Source: Lingula anatina (Eukaryota > Brachiopoda > Lingulata > Lingulida > Lingulidae). Taken from it: a stretch of DNA of 64,000 nt. The notes under the pieces were generated by a model, which saw nothing but the letters and a program-made list of their open reading frames with translations, had not been told where the DNA came from and ran no database searches. The stretch is taken from the NCBI RefSeq assembly GCF_001039355.2, contig NW_019775484.1, forward strand, positions 275,403 to 339,402. Reading direction: 5' to 3'. The translations under genes were made by a program, and so were the position numbers. This document shows positions 10,364 to 21,015 of the stretch, piece by piece (positions within the stretch are counted from its first letter, which is position 1; every line of letters starts with the position of its first letter).

Positions 10364-13235
10364 TTATGTTCTTGATCTTCGTCTGAAGCAAGACGTAAAA
10401 AGACTTAAAAATCTTCTCCACCTCGATGGGCGACTGTCCTTGGGAGCTGAAATATATGACACAATATTAACAATATTAACTTAGTTATATGCAATAATAT
10501 ATAACCTTCAATATGTAGTCAGTGCACCATATTATTTCATGCATGCAACTGTACTGAAAATCTTTTACAATTATTTAAAATAAACAAATAAGACAATTAA
10601 AACTACTTAAAAAAAGGCCATACACATCAATATGCAGTGTGTGTGTGTGTGTGTGCGCATGCTTGCAAGTTGCATGCACAATCACATTCTGTCAGTGTAA
10701 TAAATAAATCATAATTCTATTGACCCTGATATCTTACCTCTCTCCTTCACGTACTCTGTAAGGGTTGTTGTGTCATTGATACTGACTGAAGAAAGACAGG
10801 AAAACAAATTAAACATCCCATACATGTGCACAACAAGGATTCAATACATTTTTTAACAAAGTCAAAGATACACTGAAAGATTTAGATAACTGAACAGTAA
10901 ATTTTATCTTAGTGTTTGTGCGTAAGAGTCTCCACCGTAAGGTCCATCTGAGTGTTTACATTTTGTAAGTGTTTTAAATGAATTCCAGTTAAATTGCCCT
11001 TACATGGTGTACTATACTTTTTTTGCCTTTGTGTGTGTTTGTGTGTGTGCACGTGTACATGCACAATCACATTCCATCAGTGTGATAAATAAATCCCTTT
11101 TCTATTGACCCTGCTGTCTAACCTCTCTCCTTCATGTCCTCAGTCATGGTTCAAAGATTTAGATCACTGAACAGTGGATTTAAACTCAGTGTTTGTGCGT
11201 GAAAGTCTCTACCCTAAATTCCACTTGTGTGTGTTAATGAATTTCTTTTTAAGGCTGTCAAAGGTCAGACATACTGTGCAACATAGAGTGCATGTACATG
11301 TCTGTGTACATGTATGTGCTAATGTATGTGTGTGTGTGTGTGTGTGTGTGTGCACATGTGTATATTTCATATGTGTATTAAAGTCATAATTATTTTACTG
11401 AGATGCCAGTCCTATCTATCTCTTTAGTGTTAAGATTCTTTACAATTGTTACTATGTTGGTATCAGCTGAAACAATGAGAATTGAATTGAAATCTAAGGA
11501 AACACAATACATGTATTTGTTTTGTCTAAACTTAACACATCCAATACATCATGGGATTGAGTAAAATACAGTAAACCTGGTGATTCTGGATGTTAGAGAC
11601 AAAAGGGGGGGGGGATTAGTCTGTTAATCTGATTGTATTCAGCAAGAGTTTCCATGTAGTTAGGTATCCCAATTCATTGTGAACAGGCCCTGAAGGTCCA
11701 GACTTGCACCCTGAGAGTCAGGGTGTTGTTGTCAATAAATAATTTTATTTCATGATTCCTTGCTAGTAGATAAAAAAAATGCACCAAGTTGATTCCTAAA
11801 TCTCCTAAATTATTGGCTTGAATAGAGCAATGCAATTATATAATGCAATTCACTTACCACTGGTGTGGACTTCAGGCTTGTACATGTAGTTCCACTCTGG
11901 AATAAGATGTCACATTTATTTGTCATTCACAAATTATTACATAGATAAAAATATAGTCTAAAATGTATTTGACAGAATTAAAGGACCATTTCATCATTTC
12001 ATTCCATAGGTAATATTTCATAGGATTATAAGATCAAATAATCTTTTTTCCATACATTATACATGACAAAATTAAAAGTTTAATTCACCTTTTATTTCCA
12101 TTGGTTATATCAAATAGAATTATAAGATCAAGCACCTTTTATTTCCATGTCCAGTTCTCCCCAAGTACAGGTCACTTCCATGCTGTCCTTGGTGGTCACC
12201 TGGAGGCACCTGTTCCTAAAGGGTTCAGGCTCCCATGTCCAGCCAGACCCAGGGTGGTAAGGCTGAATGAATGATGAATGAATAAATAAATAAATAATTT
12301 GATGATATGTTAATGTATAAAATGATAATATAATTTTATAAATATATAAAATTACTATTAAATCAAATACTCCAGAGAAATGAATAAATAAATACTTAAA
12401 CAGGCTGGACTTTAAATTTTCTTTTCAATTTCAAAGAAAATAATTTTTACCTTAGATCATTACCTTTTTTAAAAAAAGTATAATACTTACATTTTGTGGC
12501 TTAATGAATTTCCATTCCATTTTTGAGCCCTTGGGCAGGAGAAACTCTGCCCTTAGAGACGGGACACCCATGTTGGTGGTCCTTGGCATGTTAATGCCGC
12601 GCTGGGTGTCCCAGCCTCCAAGGGCAGTTCCCCTGCCCACCACTTTTGCTTTCAACAGGTTTTCTCTCAAAATTAGTCTGACAGTGGCCTTGGCTTTTCA
12701 AAATAAAAAGTAAAATAGAAAGAAATCCTATAAATATATCTTTTTGATATTTTCACTACAAACATTCAAATTGACCACTTATTAAAGTAAATAAAGAATG
12801 GGATATCTTACTTTCATATTATAAAGAAATTAATTAGTTGTTTTAGGCCCATTGTAATGAATTTCCAGACCATTTATCAAAAACATACAGTCAAACAAAC
12901 ACACAACTTACGAGCACACTGCTCTTTTTTGTTTATTTCAATCTCCATATCAGATGTCATCTGCAATAGTATGATAAATAAATGAAATCTTAGTTAAACA
13001 AGATACAAATCATAGATTTCTATATCTTCATTTGGTAGTTTTTGAAAGAAAACATTTGCACCATTACAAGAATGATCAGCAAAACGGGAAATTTTCAAGA
13101 ATTTTATTTAGAATATCAATTAATCATAAAAAATCACGAACAACACTGTAAAAAGGCGCTATGTGGGTTCACTTTAAACTTCATACAGGGTTTCAGTTTG
13201 GAATAAAAAAAACTTACCAGCGACTGTGTAGACAT
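10364..13235 (-). CDS. CBM20 (starch/glycogen-binding) domain protein, seven exons
   Basis: Exons in transcript order: 13218-13235, 12912-12960, 12491-12693, 12136-12262, 11858-11896, 10738-10785, 10364-10446. All introns are GT-AG, phases match throughout, and the sum is 567 bases (188 aa). Residues about 24-115 form a carbohydrate-binding module of family 20. Visible marks are GRGTALGGWDT (strand with the first Trp), EFLLPKGSKMEWKFI, and WTWEPEPFRNR, the WE-x-NR motif of the second sugar site. The C-terminal tail is short and strongly basic/aromatic (RWRRFLSLF), perhaps a membrane or protein contact. There is no signal peptide, so it is probably intracellular. In animals CBM20 occurs in STBD1 and laforin, which bind glycogen; no phosphatase domain is present here. 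Confidence 0.75.
11100..11466 (-). pseudogene. two decayed copies of the penultimate CBM20-gene exon
   Basis: The intact exon 10738-10785 and its flank recur at about 11100-11150 (donor kept, acceptor lost) and at 11417-11466. The latter has an acceptor TTTCAG and reads NIVTIVKNLNTKEI, but the donor GT has become AT. The shared TG-rich flank shows tandem duplication. The copy at 11466 could act as an alternative last exon ending at 11390. Confidence 0.5.
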
Positions 13236-13685
13236 TATCTCTTTGCTTTGTTTACAAAACAATAAAATAATGAGAATAATTATTGTATAAAGAAATTTCA
13301 TTGGACGGCTCCTGTATTGTTTCCTAAACTTTTAACCAATCAGGGTTTCGCTTTGTTGAAGCTTTCGACCTTGAGTCTTTCTGCTAAATACAAATCACAA
13401 TATATCACAATATATATCACAATGCCTGTACCATGGTCATATCTATTGCAGTGCCAGAACCCTCTCCCTCCTTCCACGAGTTTCTAAGAAAGAAGGCGGT
13501 GAATCTGTTGCTGCAGTCCATTACAAATCCAAAGTCGCACCTCTTGCTCAGCGCCATCTATACAAAACAATTTTAAGTATAGACGCTGAAAGCCGAAATT
13601 TTCGTCAAACGTTCTATACACTGAATGTCACATTACATCAGGAAAGTTTTCTTCCATGGTTCTATTATTGTTTCTAATGGCAATC
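13236..13685. other. 5' flank of the CBM20 gene
   Basis: Probable promoter region of the minus-strand CBM20 gene. Short overlapping plus-strand frames around 13443-13560 lack recognisable domains and are not called. Confidence 0.35.
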
Positions 13686-13894
13686 TTAATCGGTTAGTTC
13701 AGGATGAGACATCTGAAGTGAAGACATCTGTATCGACTGTGTCAGTTGTTCACTGTTCACATCACGATGCAATGTGCTTGTGAAGATTTTACAATGTGCT
13801 ACAAACCGTTGATGCGGCAGATTAAAAGTGCTTTTGGAGAACTGGGAAGATTGCTCGATGTCATCTTCTTCAAGTTTTGCCATTCCCTTTTCAT
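13686..13894 (-). CDS. candidate terminal exon, 68 codons, gene unknown
   Basis: An acceptor (CTACAG at 13895-13900) precedes a phase-1 frame of 68 codons ending TGA at 13686. It is acidic at the start (KLEEDDIEQSSQ), then Ser/His/Gln-rich, with no membrane segment. Since it is on the same strand as the DEG/ENaC gene whose last exons are missing beyond the gypsy element, it could be that gene's cytoplasmic tail. There is no direct evidence for this. Confidence 0.25.
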
Positions 13895-13932
13895 CTGTAG
13901 TTACACAATGGCTTAGGAAGTTGAGGTAATTN

Positions 13933-15841
13933 GAGTAAAATTCCGTGGGGAATAACTCCTATTCCCGAGAATCCAGGGCATGGTGATGACACTGAAGTGA
14001 AAATTCCATTCACTCAGGATATGCGTATACCTGGAAGGAAGACAGAAACCAGCCAAGTGCGACAGGCTACTGTACACTGGAAAACAGAGCCAGTCCCAGC
14101 TTACACCCGAGGGAGTCATGAGAATTATGGTGCAATGTATCAGCCAGGTCCGTTCACACAAGGCCAAAATGGACCGACTACTGGGGTCAGACATGTAACT
14201 TTGCAGCCAGGTGTGGTCACACGGGACCAGTGTGGACCGAGTCTTGCTTTTATGCAAGATGGGCAGCAGTCAGGTGGGTTCACACAACACCAGTGTGGAT
14301 CGAATCTTGCTTTTATGCAAGATGTGCATCAGCCGGGTGGGGTCACACGAGACCAGTGTGGACCGAGCCTTGCTTGTGTGCAAGGCGGGCAGCAGCAAAG
14401 GGAGGTCACACGAGACCAGTGTGGACTGTACCGAGATGTCAGACCAACAGGGTGGCAGCCAGATCAGGTCACACTAGATCACTATGGACCGAGCCATGCT
14501 TATATGCATGGTGAACAGCTGCCAGGTGAATTTACACTGAACCATGGTGGACCGAATCGTGAAAACTGTGGTCGGGGTCTAGAGCCATTCAGACAAGACT
14601 GGTTGAGACCGGACTATGGTGAACCAGTACCAGTTACCGGTATCAGCACTCAAGGATATGACTGTGGGGGGCCATACCAGGCGCCAGTCATTTCTCAGAG
14701 GAGAGCTGATGTACCCTGGGAACCAGTTCCTACTAATGAGGCTTCTTACCCTATGGAAGTCGGAGGTAGAGGTGTCCAGGGAGGACATCGTGGTGTACAG
14801 GGAGGATATAGTGGTGTCAATGGAGGACACGATGGTGATCATAGGAGTCATGGTGGATGGGGATCTACAGTTAGCGCCCCAACACGGAAGTTTAACCCTC
14901 CAAAGAACTTAGTCTTTGATGGGCGTGGTAACTGGACTGCATTTAAGAGCTTATTTGTCAGACATGCAGTTCGTGAACAGTGGGATGATGCCTTGTCCCT
15001 CGATGGGTTATGTTGGTGCCTGCGGGGAAAAGCTCAGGATTACTATGCTATACTGAGTCAACGGGTAGGTGGCCTAACATACCGAGTGTTGCTGCATGAA
15101 CTGGAGAAACGGTTCGGAGAGCGAGATACGCCAGCTACAGCACAGTCGCGTTTCCAGAGTTCAGTTCAGGAGTCTAATGAGTCGTTAGATGACTGGGCTG
15201 ATCGTGTGTTAACTTTGGCAGGTCGTGCTTACGAGGGCTTGCCGGAATCATTCACTGATATGCAGGCGGTGAATCGATTTTGTGCTGGTTTATTGGACAA
15301 GGAGGCGGGGCATGCTATTTATATGCGGAGTCCTCCAACTGTTCGTGAGGCAGTGCGTTTGGTGAGGATGCATCAGCAAATGTACCAGGTGATGGAACAC
15401 ACGGTGCCGAGGAGGGGTCGTCAGGGAAACCCGAGAGTAAATCAGGTAGCGACGGCCGAAATACCTCCAACACCTGAGATGTCCAGGTTGGTCCAGTGTA
15501 TGGAGAACATGGAGAAATCCATTAAATCTTTACAGCTGGATGCGAAGAAGAAAACACCTCCTAATCCGGATATGTCCAAGTGGGTCCAGCGAATGGAGAA
15601 TATGGAGAAATCTATTAAGTCTCTACAACTGGATGCGAAAAAGAAGGCGATCGAGAAAAGTGGGTCGCCGAAGGCAGAAAATGGGTCCAAGTCTGAGAGT
15701 AGACCTATGGATGGGACTTGTTTTAAATGCCGGGAAAAGGGACATTTTATCCGTGAGTGCCCGAGATGGGGAGATGCCTTGGAAAAGAGACAAGATAAGG
15801 TCTCAGGGGCGAAGCAGGGAAACGCCAAGGGGTCGAGGTAG
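13933..15841 (+). CDS. gypsy gag polyprotein, N terminus cut
   Basis: The frame is open from the N at 13932 to TAG at 15839. In order: a short leader; seven tandem 21-residue repeats (about 14144-14584, consensus with VTRDQCGPSLAFMQ); a Gly/His-rich linker; and a capsid-like retrotransposon gag region (about 14880-15400, WTAFKSLF, WCLRGKAQDYY, LEKRFGER). Two tandem 31-residue copies of a coiled segment (MENMEKSIKSLQLDAKKK) follow, then a CCHC zinc knuckle, CFKCREKGHFIREC. Gag assembles the particle and packages RNA. The start codon is unknown because upstream sequence is lost. Confidence 0.85.
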
Positions 15842-15859
15842 GGGGCCTATCCTCGATCC
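15817..15859 (+). promoter_or_regulatory. -1 ribosomal frameshift signal between gag and pol
   Basis: Slippery heptamer G_GGA_AAC at 15817-15823, in register with gag codons. A 6-base spacer follows, then a 9-bp stem (GGGTCGAGG at 15830-15838 with CCTCGATCC at 15851-15859, one G-U pair) around a 12-base loop that holds the gag stop. The pol frame is -1 to gag and open across this point. All elements match the canonical arrangement. Confidence 0.8.
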
Positions 15860-18747
15860 GAGATGACGCTAGGTCAGACGTCAAAGAAACTGATGATAAG
15901 GCCCGAGAAAAAGGATCTGAAGCAGAAAAGAGCACACCTGAGCCAGAGGTGGTGTATGTGAACCAGATTGGATCCGTATCCGACTACTCTTTAAAAATCA
16001 GAGTAGGTGATAAAACAGTGAGGGCATTAGTGGATACCGGTGCTCGTGTCACCATTTTATCTGACAGTATCTACAATAGCTTGAAAAATCCGCCGAGAAA
16101 ATTAAAGGATGTGCAGTTGTGGGCTGCAGGGCGGAAGATGGCTATGCCGGGTTTTATCGCAGGTCCGATAAAATTAAAAATTGGACACAAGTGGTATACG
16201 GAAACAGTATACGTGGCTCCTTTGGAGGAAGAGATGTTGCTGGGAGTCGACATATTGAGAGATCGGGGTCAAGCCATGATTGATGTTGGAAGAGGGATTC
16301 TGCACTTCGATGACATGAGTTTAACGTTGGACTGTTGCCTGGAGAAGGGTGTTCCCCAGGTAGCACGCGTTATGGTGTCAGAGCGCCGGGTAATTCCTCC
16401 TAACTCTGTAGTCAGAGTGGCATGTAAAATGGACATGGACCTCGATGATTATGTCATAGAGCCAGTGGAGAGGGGCGCGTGTAATTTCTTGGTTCCAAGG
16501 GTTATACGTAATAGGGGGAGTGACCCTATTATGGTGCTGATTAACCCAAGTGACAGGTATAAGCTGCTACGGAAGGGGTCAGAAATTGGGAGGGCTTTTT
16601 CTTATGAAAAAGTCGTGACGTCTGGACAAGCGTTTGACGAACATGTGCAATGTGGTTCAGTTTCGACTGAGTCGAGGGTGTCTAGTACGACATCGAGTCA
16701 AACTGAAGAGGATGTGGTGAGAGTAAATTACTCTATTCCTGCACCGCGGAGGCCTAAGGTGAGACCAGCCGAAGGCGAGGGTGAAGAAAGGCCAGGGGTT
16801 CCTCCACATTTACAGAAGGTGTTCGAGGAATCGAGTACAGAGTTGAGCGAGGATCAGCAAGCTCAACTGGGTCAAGTACTGACCGAGTTTCAAGATGTGT
16901 TTGCCCAAAGTGAGTTTGACTTAGGTAATTTTACTGCCTTAGAACATACTATTGACACGGGGCAAGCGAGGCCGATCAAGCAGAGGATGCGGCGTACACC
17001 AGTGTGTTTTGCTAATGAGGAGGAGGCTCATCTGCAGAAAATGATTCAAGCAGGGGTAATACAAGAATCCACATCGGATTGGGCGTCAGCGCCGGTGTTA
17101 ATTCGTAAAAAAGATGGTAGCGTTCGTTACTGCATTGACTACCGTGCCTTGAATGAAGTTACCACTAAGGATGTATTCCCACTGCCACTGGTGGACAATT
17201 GTTTGGATACCTTGTCGGGTAGCGTTTTCTTTAGTAAGTTGGATGCAAACTCAGCTTATTGGCAGGTACCCATTCGAGAGGAGGATAGAAAGAAGACCGC
17301 GTTCATAACAAAGTATGGATTGTATGAACACATTCGCATGGCGTTTGGTCTTTGTGGGGCACCAGCTACCTATGCCAGAATTATGAATTTGGTCTTTCGA
17401 GGTTTATCATGGAAGACGGTGCTGGCGTTTCTGGACGATATAGTGGTGCTGGGTGCGAGTTTCGAGATTCATCTGCAGAATCTGCGTGAGGCTCTAATGA
17501 GGTTTAGAGCGTATGGGCTAAAGTTAAAGCCGAAGAAGTGTTCTTTCTTCCAAAGAAAGATCGAGTTTCTAGGTCGAGTAGTGACTGGGGACACCTTAGC
17601 CATGTCGGAGCATGATATCCAGGTGGTCAGAGATTGGCCGATGCCAACATGTGGAAAGGATGTCGAGAAATTTATGGGCCTAGCAAACTACCACAGGACG
17701 TTTATCAAGGACTTTTCCAAACTCGCTGCTCCACTATATGCCATGACTGGTAAGAACAATTTTCAGTGGGGTGAGGAGCAATCTGTGTCATTTAGATCAC
17801 TGAAGGAAGCATTAACTTCACCACCAGTGTTGGCTATTCCGAGGCAGGATGGCGAGTATATTTTGGACACAGATGCGAGCGAGTATGCCATTGGAGCAGA
17901 GCTGCTTCAGGTACAAGATGGCGAGGAAAAAGTTGTAGCTTACGGAAGCTACGGCCTCACGAAAGAGCAGAGGCGGTATTGTACAACACGTAAAGAGCTG
18001 CTTGCTGTTGTACGTTTCACCAGGCAGTATAGACACTATCTCCTGGGGAGGCCATTCATGGTGAGAACCGACCATTCGAGCTTACGTTGGTTAATGAGGT
18101 TCAAGGAGCCGCAGGGTCAGTTGGCGCGATGGTTAGAGGAGCTGTCGCAGTTCAACATGGTTCTATCACATCGGGCAGGGCGACTTCATGCAAACGCGGA
18201 TGCACTGTCAAGAGCTGGACACACGGGGCAGTGTTTAACGTTTGGGACAGGGGTGCGCCTTGGAGACCTACCCTGTGGAGGATGTGAATATTGTAAGCGT
18301 GCTCACTCAAACTGGGCCAGGTTTGAGGAGGAGGTTGATGATGTGGTGCCATTGGTGATCCGAGGGGAAAACCAGGGGGGTACCAGGAGCGTCGAAAGCG
18401 ATGAAACCTCAAGTGACCGACAGAGTAACAGTGGCAAGACGGTAAACACTGTTATGGTTGACTCAGTGAGGCAGTTTTCAGAACCGGAGGTATTGGGGCC
18501 AGTGGTAGATACCTCGCCTGATGAAAAGGTGGAAGACATGCCTGAGTACCAGATGTTGAGAGAGGTGATCGAGAATATCCCATGGGACCCAGGGAAATCG
18601 GTCCGAGTTAATGTGATCACCACTCGTCAGCAGGCTAAAAAGATGAAAAGAACGCCTGAAGTGGGCTCTACTGGTGTAGAGTCGAGTTCAAAAGAAGTGG
18701 GCTCTACTGGCGTAGAGTCGAGATCAACTAAAGTGGACTCTAAGGAT
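15824..18747 (+). CDS. gypsy pol: protease, reverse transcriptase, RNase H (cut by gap)
   Basis: Frame -1 to gag, translated by frameshifting. The aspartic protease has ALVDTGARVTILS (about 16024). The reverse transcriptase shows YCIDYRALNEVT, FSKLDANSAYWQVPI and AFLDDIVVLG, a YxDD variant with Phe. RNase H shows ILDTDASEYAIGAEL and ends near LHANADALSRAG (18184-18214). A Cys-containing stretch (CGGCEYCKRAH) and a linker with a duplicated GSTGVES segment follow before the N gap at 18748. These enzymes process the polyprotein and copy the RNA into DNA. The frame is undamaged up to the gap. Confidence 0.9.
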
Positions 18748-19484
18748 NNNNNNNNNNNNNNNNNNNNNNNNNNNNNNNNNNNNNNNNNNNNNNNNNNNNN
18801 NNNNNNNNNNNNNNNNNNNNNNNNNNNNNNNNNNNNNNNNNNNNNNNNNNNNNNNNNNNNNNNNNNNNNNNNNNNNNNNNNNNNNNNNNNNNNNNNNNNN
18901 NNNNNNNNNNNNNNNNNNNNNNNNNNNNNNNNNNNNNNNNNNNNNNNNNNNNNNNNNNNNNNNNNNNNNNNNNNNNNNNNNNNNNNNNNNNNNNNNNNNN
19001 NNNNNNNNNNNNNNNNNNNNNNNNNNNNNNNNNNNNNNNNNNNNNNNNNNNNNNNNNNNNNNNNNNNNNNNNNNNNNNNNNNNNNNNNNNNNNNNNNNNN
19101 NNNNNNNNNNNNNNNNNNNNNNNNNNNNNNNNNNNNNNNNNNNNNNNNNNNNNNNNNNNNNNNNNNNNNNNNNNNNNNNNNNNNNNNNNNNNNNNNNNNN
19201 NNNNNNNNNNNNNNNNNNNNNNNNNNNNNNNNNNNNNNNNNNNNNNNNNNNNNNNNNNNNNNNNNNNNNNNNNNNNNNNNNNNNNNNNNNNNNNNNNNNN
19301 NNNNNNNNNNNNNNNNNNNNNNNNNNNNNNNNNNNNNNNNNNNNNNNNNNNNNNNNNNNNNNNNNNNNNNNNNNNNNNNNNNNNNNNNNNNNNNNNNNNN
19401 NNNNNNNNNNNNNNNNNNNNNNNNNNNNNNNNNNNNNNNNNNNNNNNNNNNNNNNNNNNNNNNNNNNNNNNNNNNNNNNNNNNN
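18748..19484. other. 737-base assembly gap (N)
   Basis: A run of N inside pol. The integrase zinc-binding and catalytic regions expected here are not seen anywhere in this copy. Confidence 1.
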
Positions 19485-19913
19485 AGTACGACATCGAGTC
19501 AAACTGAAGAGGATGTGGTGAGAGTAAATTACTCTATTCCTGCACCGCGGAGGCCTAAGGTGAGACCAGCCGAAGGCGAGGGTGAAGAAAGGCCAGGGGT
19601 TCCTCCACATTTACAGAAGGTGTTCGAGGAATCGAGTACAGAGTTGAGCGAGGATCAGCAAGCTCAACTGGGTCAAGTACTGACCGAGTTTCAAGATGTG
19701 TTTGCCCAAAGTGAGTTTGACTTAGGTAATTTTACTGCCTTAGAACATACTATTGACACGGGGCAAGCGAGGCCGATCAAGCAGAGGATGCGGCGTACAC
19801 CAGTGTGTTTTGCTAATGAGGAGGAGGCTCATCTGCAGAAAATGATTCAAGCAGGGGTAATACAAGAATCCACATCGGATTGGGCGTCAGCGCCGGTGTT
19901 AATTCGTAAAAAA
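19485..19913 (+). repeat. 429-base repeat of pol 16684-17112
   Basis: Appears identical to 16684-17112 at every position compared, from AGTACGACATCG to the A6 run, then jumps into the integrase C-terminal region. A second exact copy right after a gap suggests a misassembly or the join of two element copies. Confidence 0.9.
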
Positions 19914-20672
19914 TCGGACATTGATGGACGCAGTGCGTTGCTTTACAGAGAGATCTCAAAACCAGTGGGATCTTCATCTACAGCAAATTGCCGGGGCTCT
20001 CAGGTCATCGGTAAACAGGATGACAGGTTTTACGGCTAACAAGCTGATGTTGGGCAGGGAAGTCAACACTCCTGCTGGAATAATGTTCCCACAGAAGGGA
20101 AGAGAGCCGAGTAGTACCGAGGGGTATGTGGCTGAGTTAGAAGCCGACCTACAGAAGGCGCACGAGACTGCCCGAGGTAAGCTCAAAGTATCTTCTAAGC
20201 GTATGAAGCGAGATTACGACCTGAGGATTTTGGAGCGAACCTATGCGGTCGGGGATTCAGTTTACATACTGGATGCGGTTTACATACTGGATGTCCCCCG
20301 TGGAAGGGTCCGGGAGTCATCGTGGAGAGGCTGAGCTCGTATTTATACCGGGTGAAGGTAAGAAATGCGGTGTTCGTGGCCAATCATGACAGGTTAAAAC
20401 CTTGTCGAGACAGTGAGATACCTCTGTGGATCCAGAAATGGAGAAAAAATCCCGTGGTTGACTCTACAGTCAAAGGGGATGACAGGGTGTATTGTAGCTG
20501 TAGGCAGAAATGGCAGGGCCGATTTATGATACAGTGTGATTATTGTAGTGAATGGTATCATGGGTCCTGTGTAAACATTACTGCGTCTGACGCCCTCTCG
20601 ATAAAGAAGTACAAGTGTGAGGATTGCACACGTCGATTGGTGCGTCCGGGCCATGACCCTGGGAAGGGTTAA
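19914..20672 (+). CDS. gypsy integrase C-terminal part with PHD finger, one frameshift
   Basis: 19921 to about 20295 encodes the region after the catalytic core (FTANKLMLGREVNTP, then basic helices and VGDSVYILD). An 18-base tandem duplication repeats VYILD. Near a C5 run at about 20294 the reading moves one frame, and 20322-20672 continues with the integrase C-terminal fold (ERLSSYLYRVKV). A PHD finger lies at 20487-20627: all eight zinc ligands are present (Cys58, 60, 72, 75, His80, Cys83, 99, 102 of the second frame), with Tyr57, Met69 and Trp78 at the H3K4me3 cage positions. The catalytic triad is lost in the gap. Confidence 0.8.
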
Positions 20673-21015
20673 GGTCAAGATTTGTGGTGTTGAAAAGAGA
20701 ATGGGCGCTGGTTGTTTTTGAACTAGTGGGGGCCCAATTTTCAGTGCACCACAATGCTGGCCAGGAGAGGTACGACCTGGTCAGGAGTAGATGCTGGGAA
20801 GGAGTATTCCTAGTGATGAGTACCGTGTATTGATTCCTTGGCTGGTCAGCTTGGGCTGATCGAGAAGCGACAAGGGATCTGGTAGAGAGAATGGAGTGGG
20901 CGGTCCTTGGCTGGGTCAGCATGGGCTGATCGAGTAGTGATACAAGGATCGTAAGAATGTGTTGTTGGTGTTGGATTGTAATGACTACCTCCAATCCAGA
21001 TAAAGTGGGGAGGAG
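20673..21015 (+). other. gypsy 3' untranslated region with polypurine tract
   Basis: Non-coding, with two copies of a GGTCAGC-TTGGGCTGATCGAG-like segment (about 20845 and 20915). It ends in the purine tract AAAGTGGGGAGGAG (21002-21015), the usual primer for plus-strand synthesis just before the LTR. Confidence 0.65.

Noticed and set aside
11174-11389. Plus-strand frame with a Val/Cys-rich end
   Set aside because: The end is a (TG)n microsatellite; the rest is the antisense of the duplicated CBM20-gene exon region.
13443-13560. Overlapping plus-strand frames with a possible acceptor TTGCAG
   Set aside because: Two frames are open at once, neither has a recognised domain, and no donor or partner exon was found.
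18627-19610. Long minus-strand frames across the N gap
   Set aside because: Their length comes from N translated as X; they are antisense to pol.
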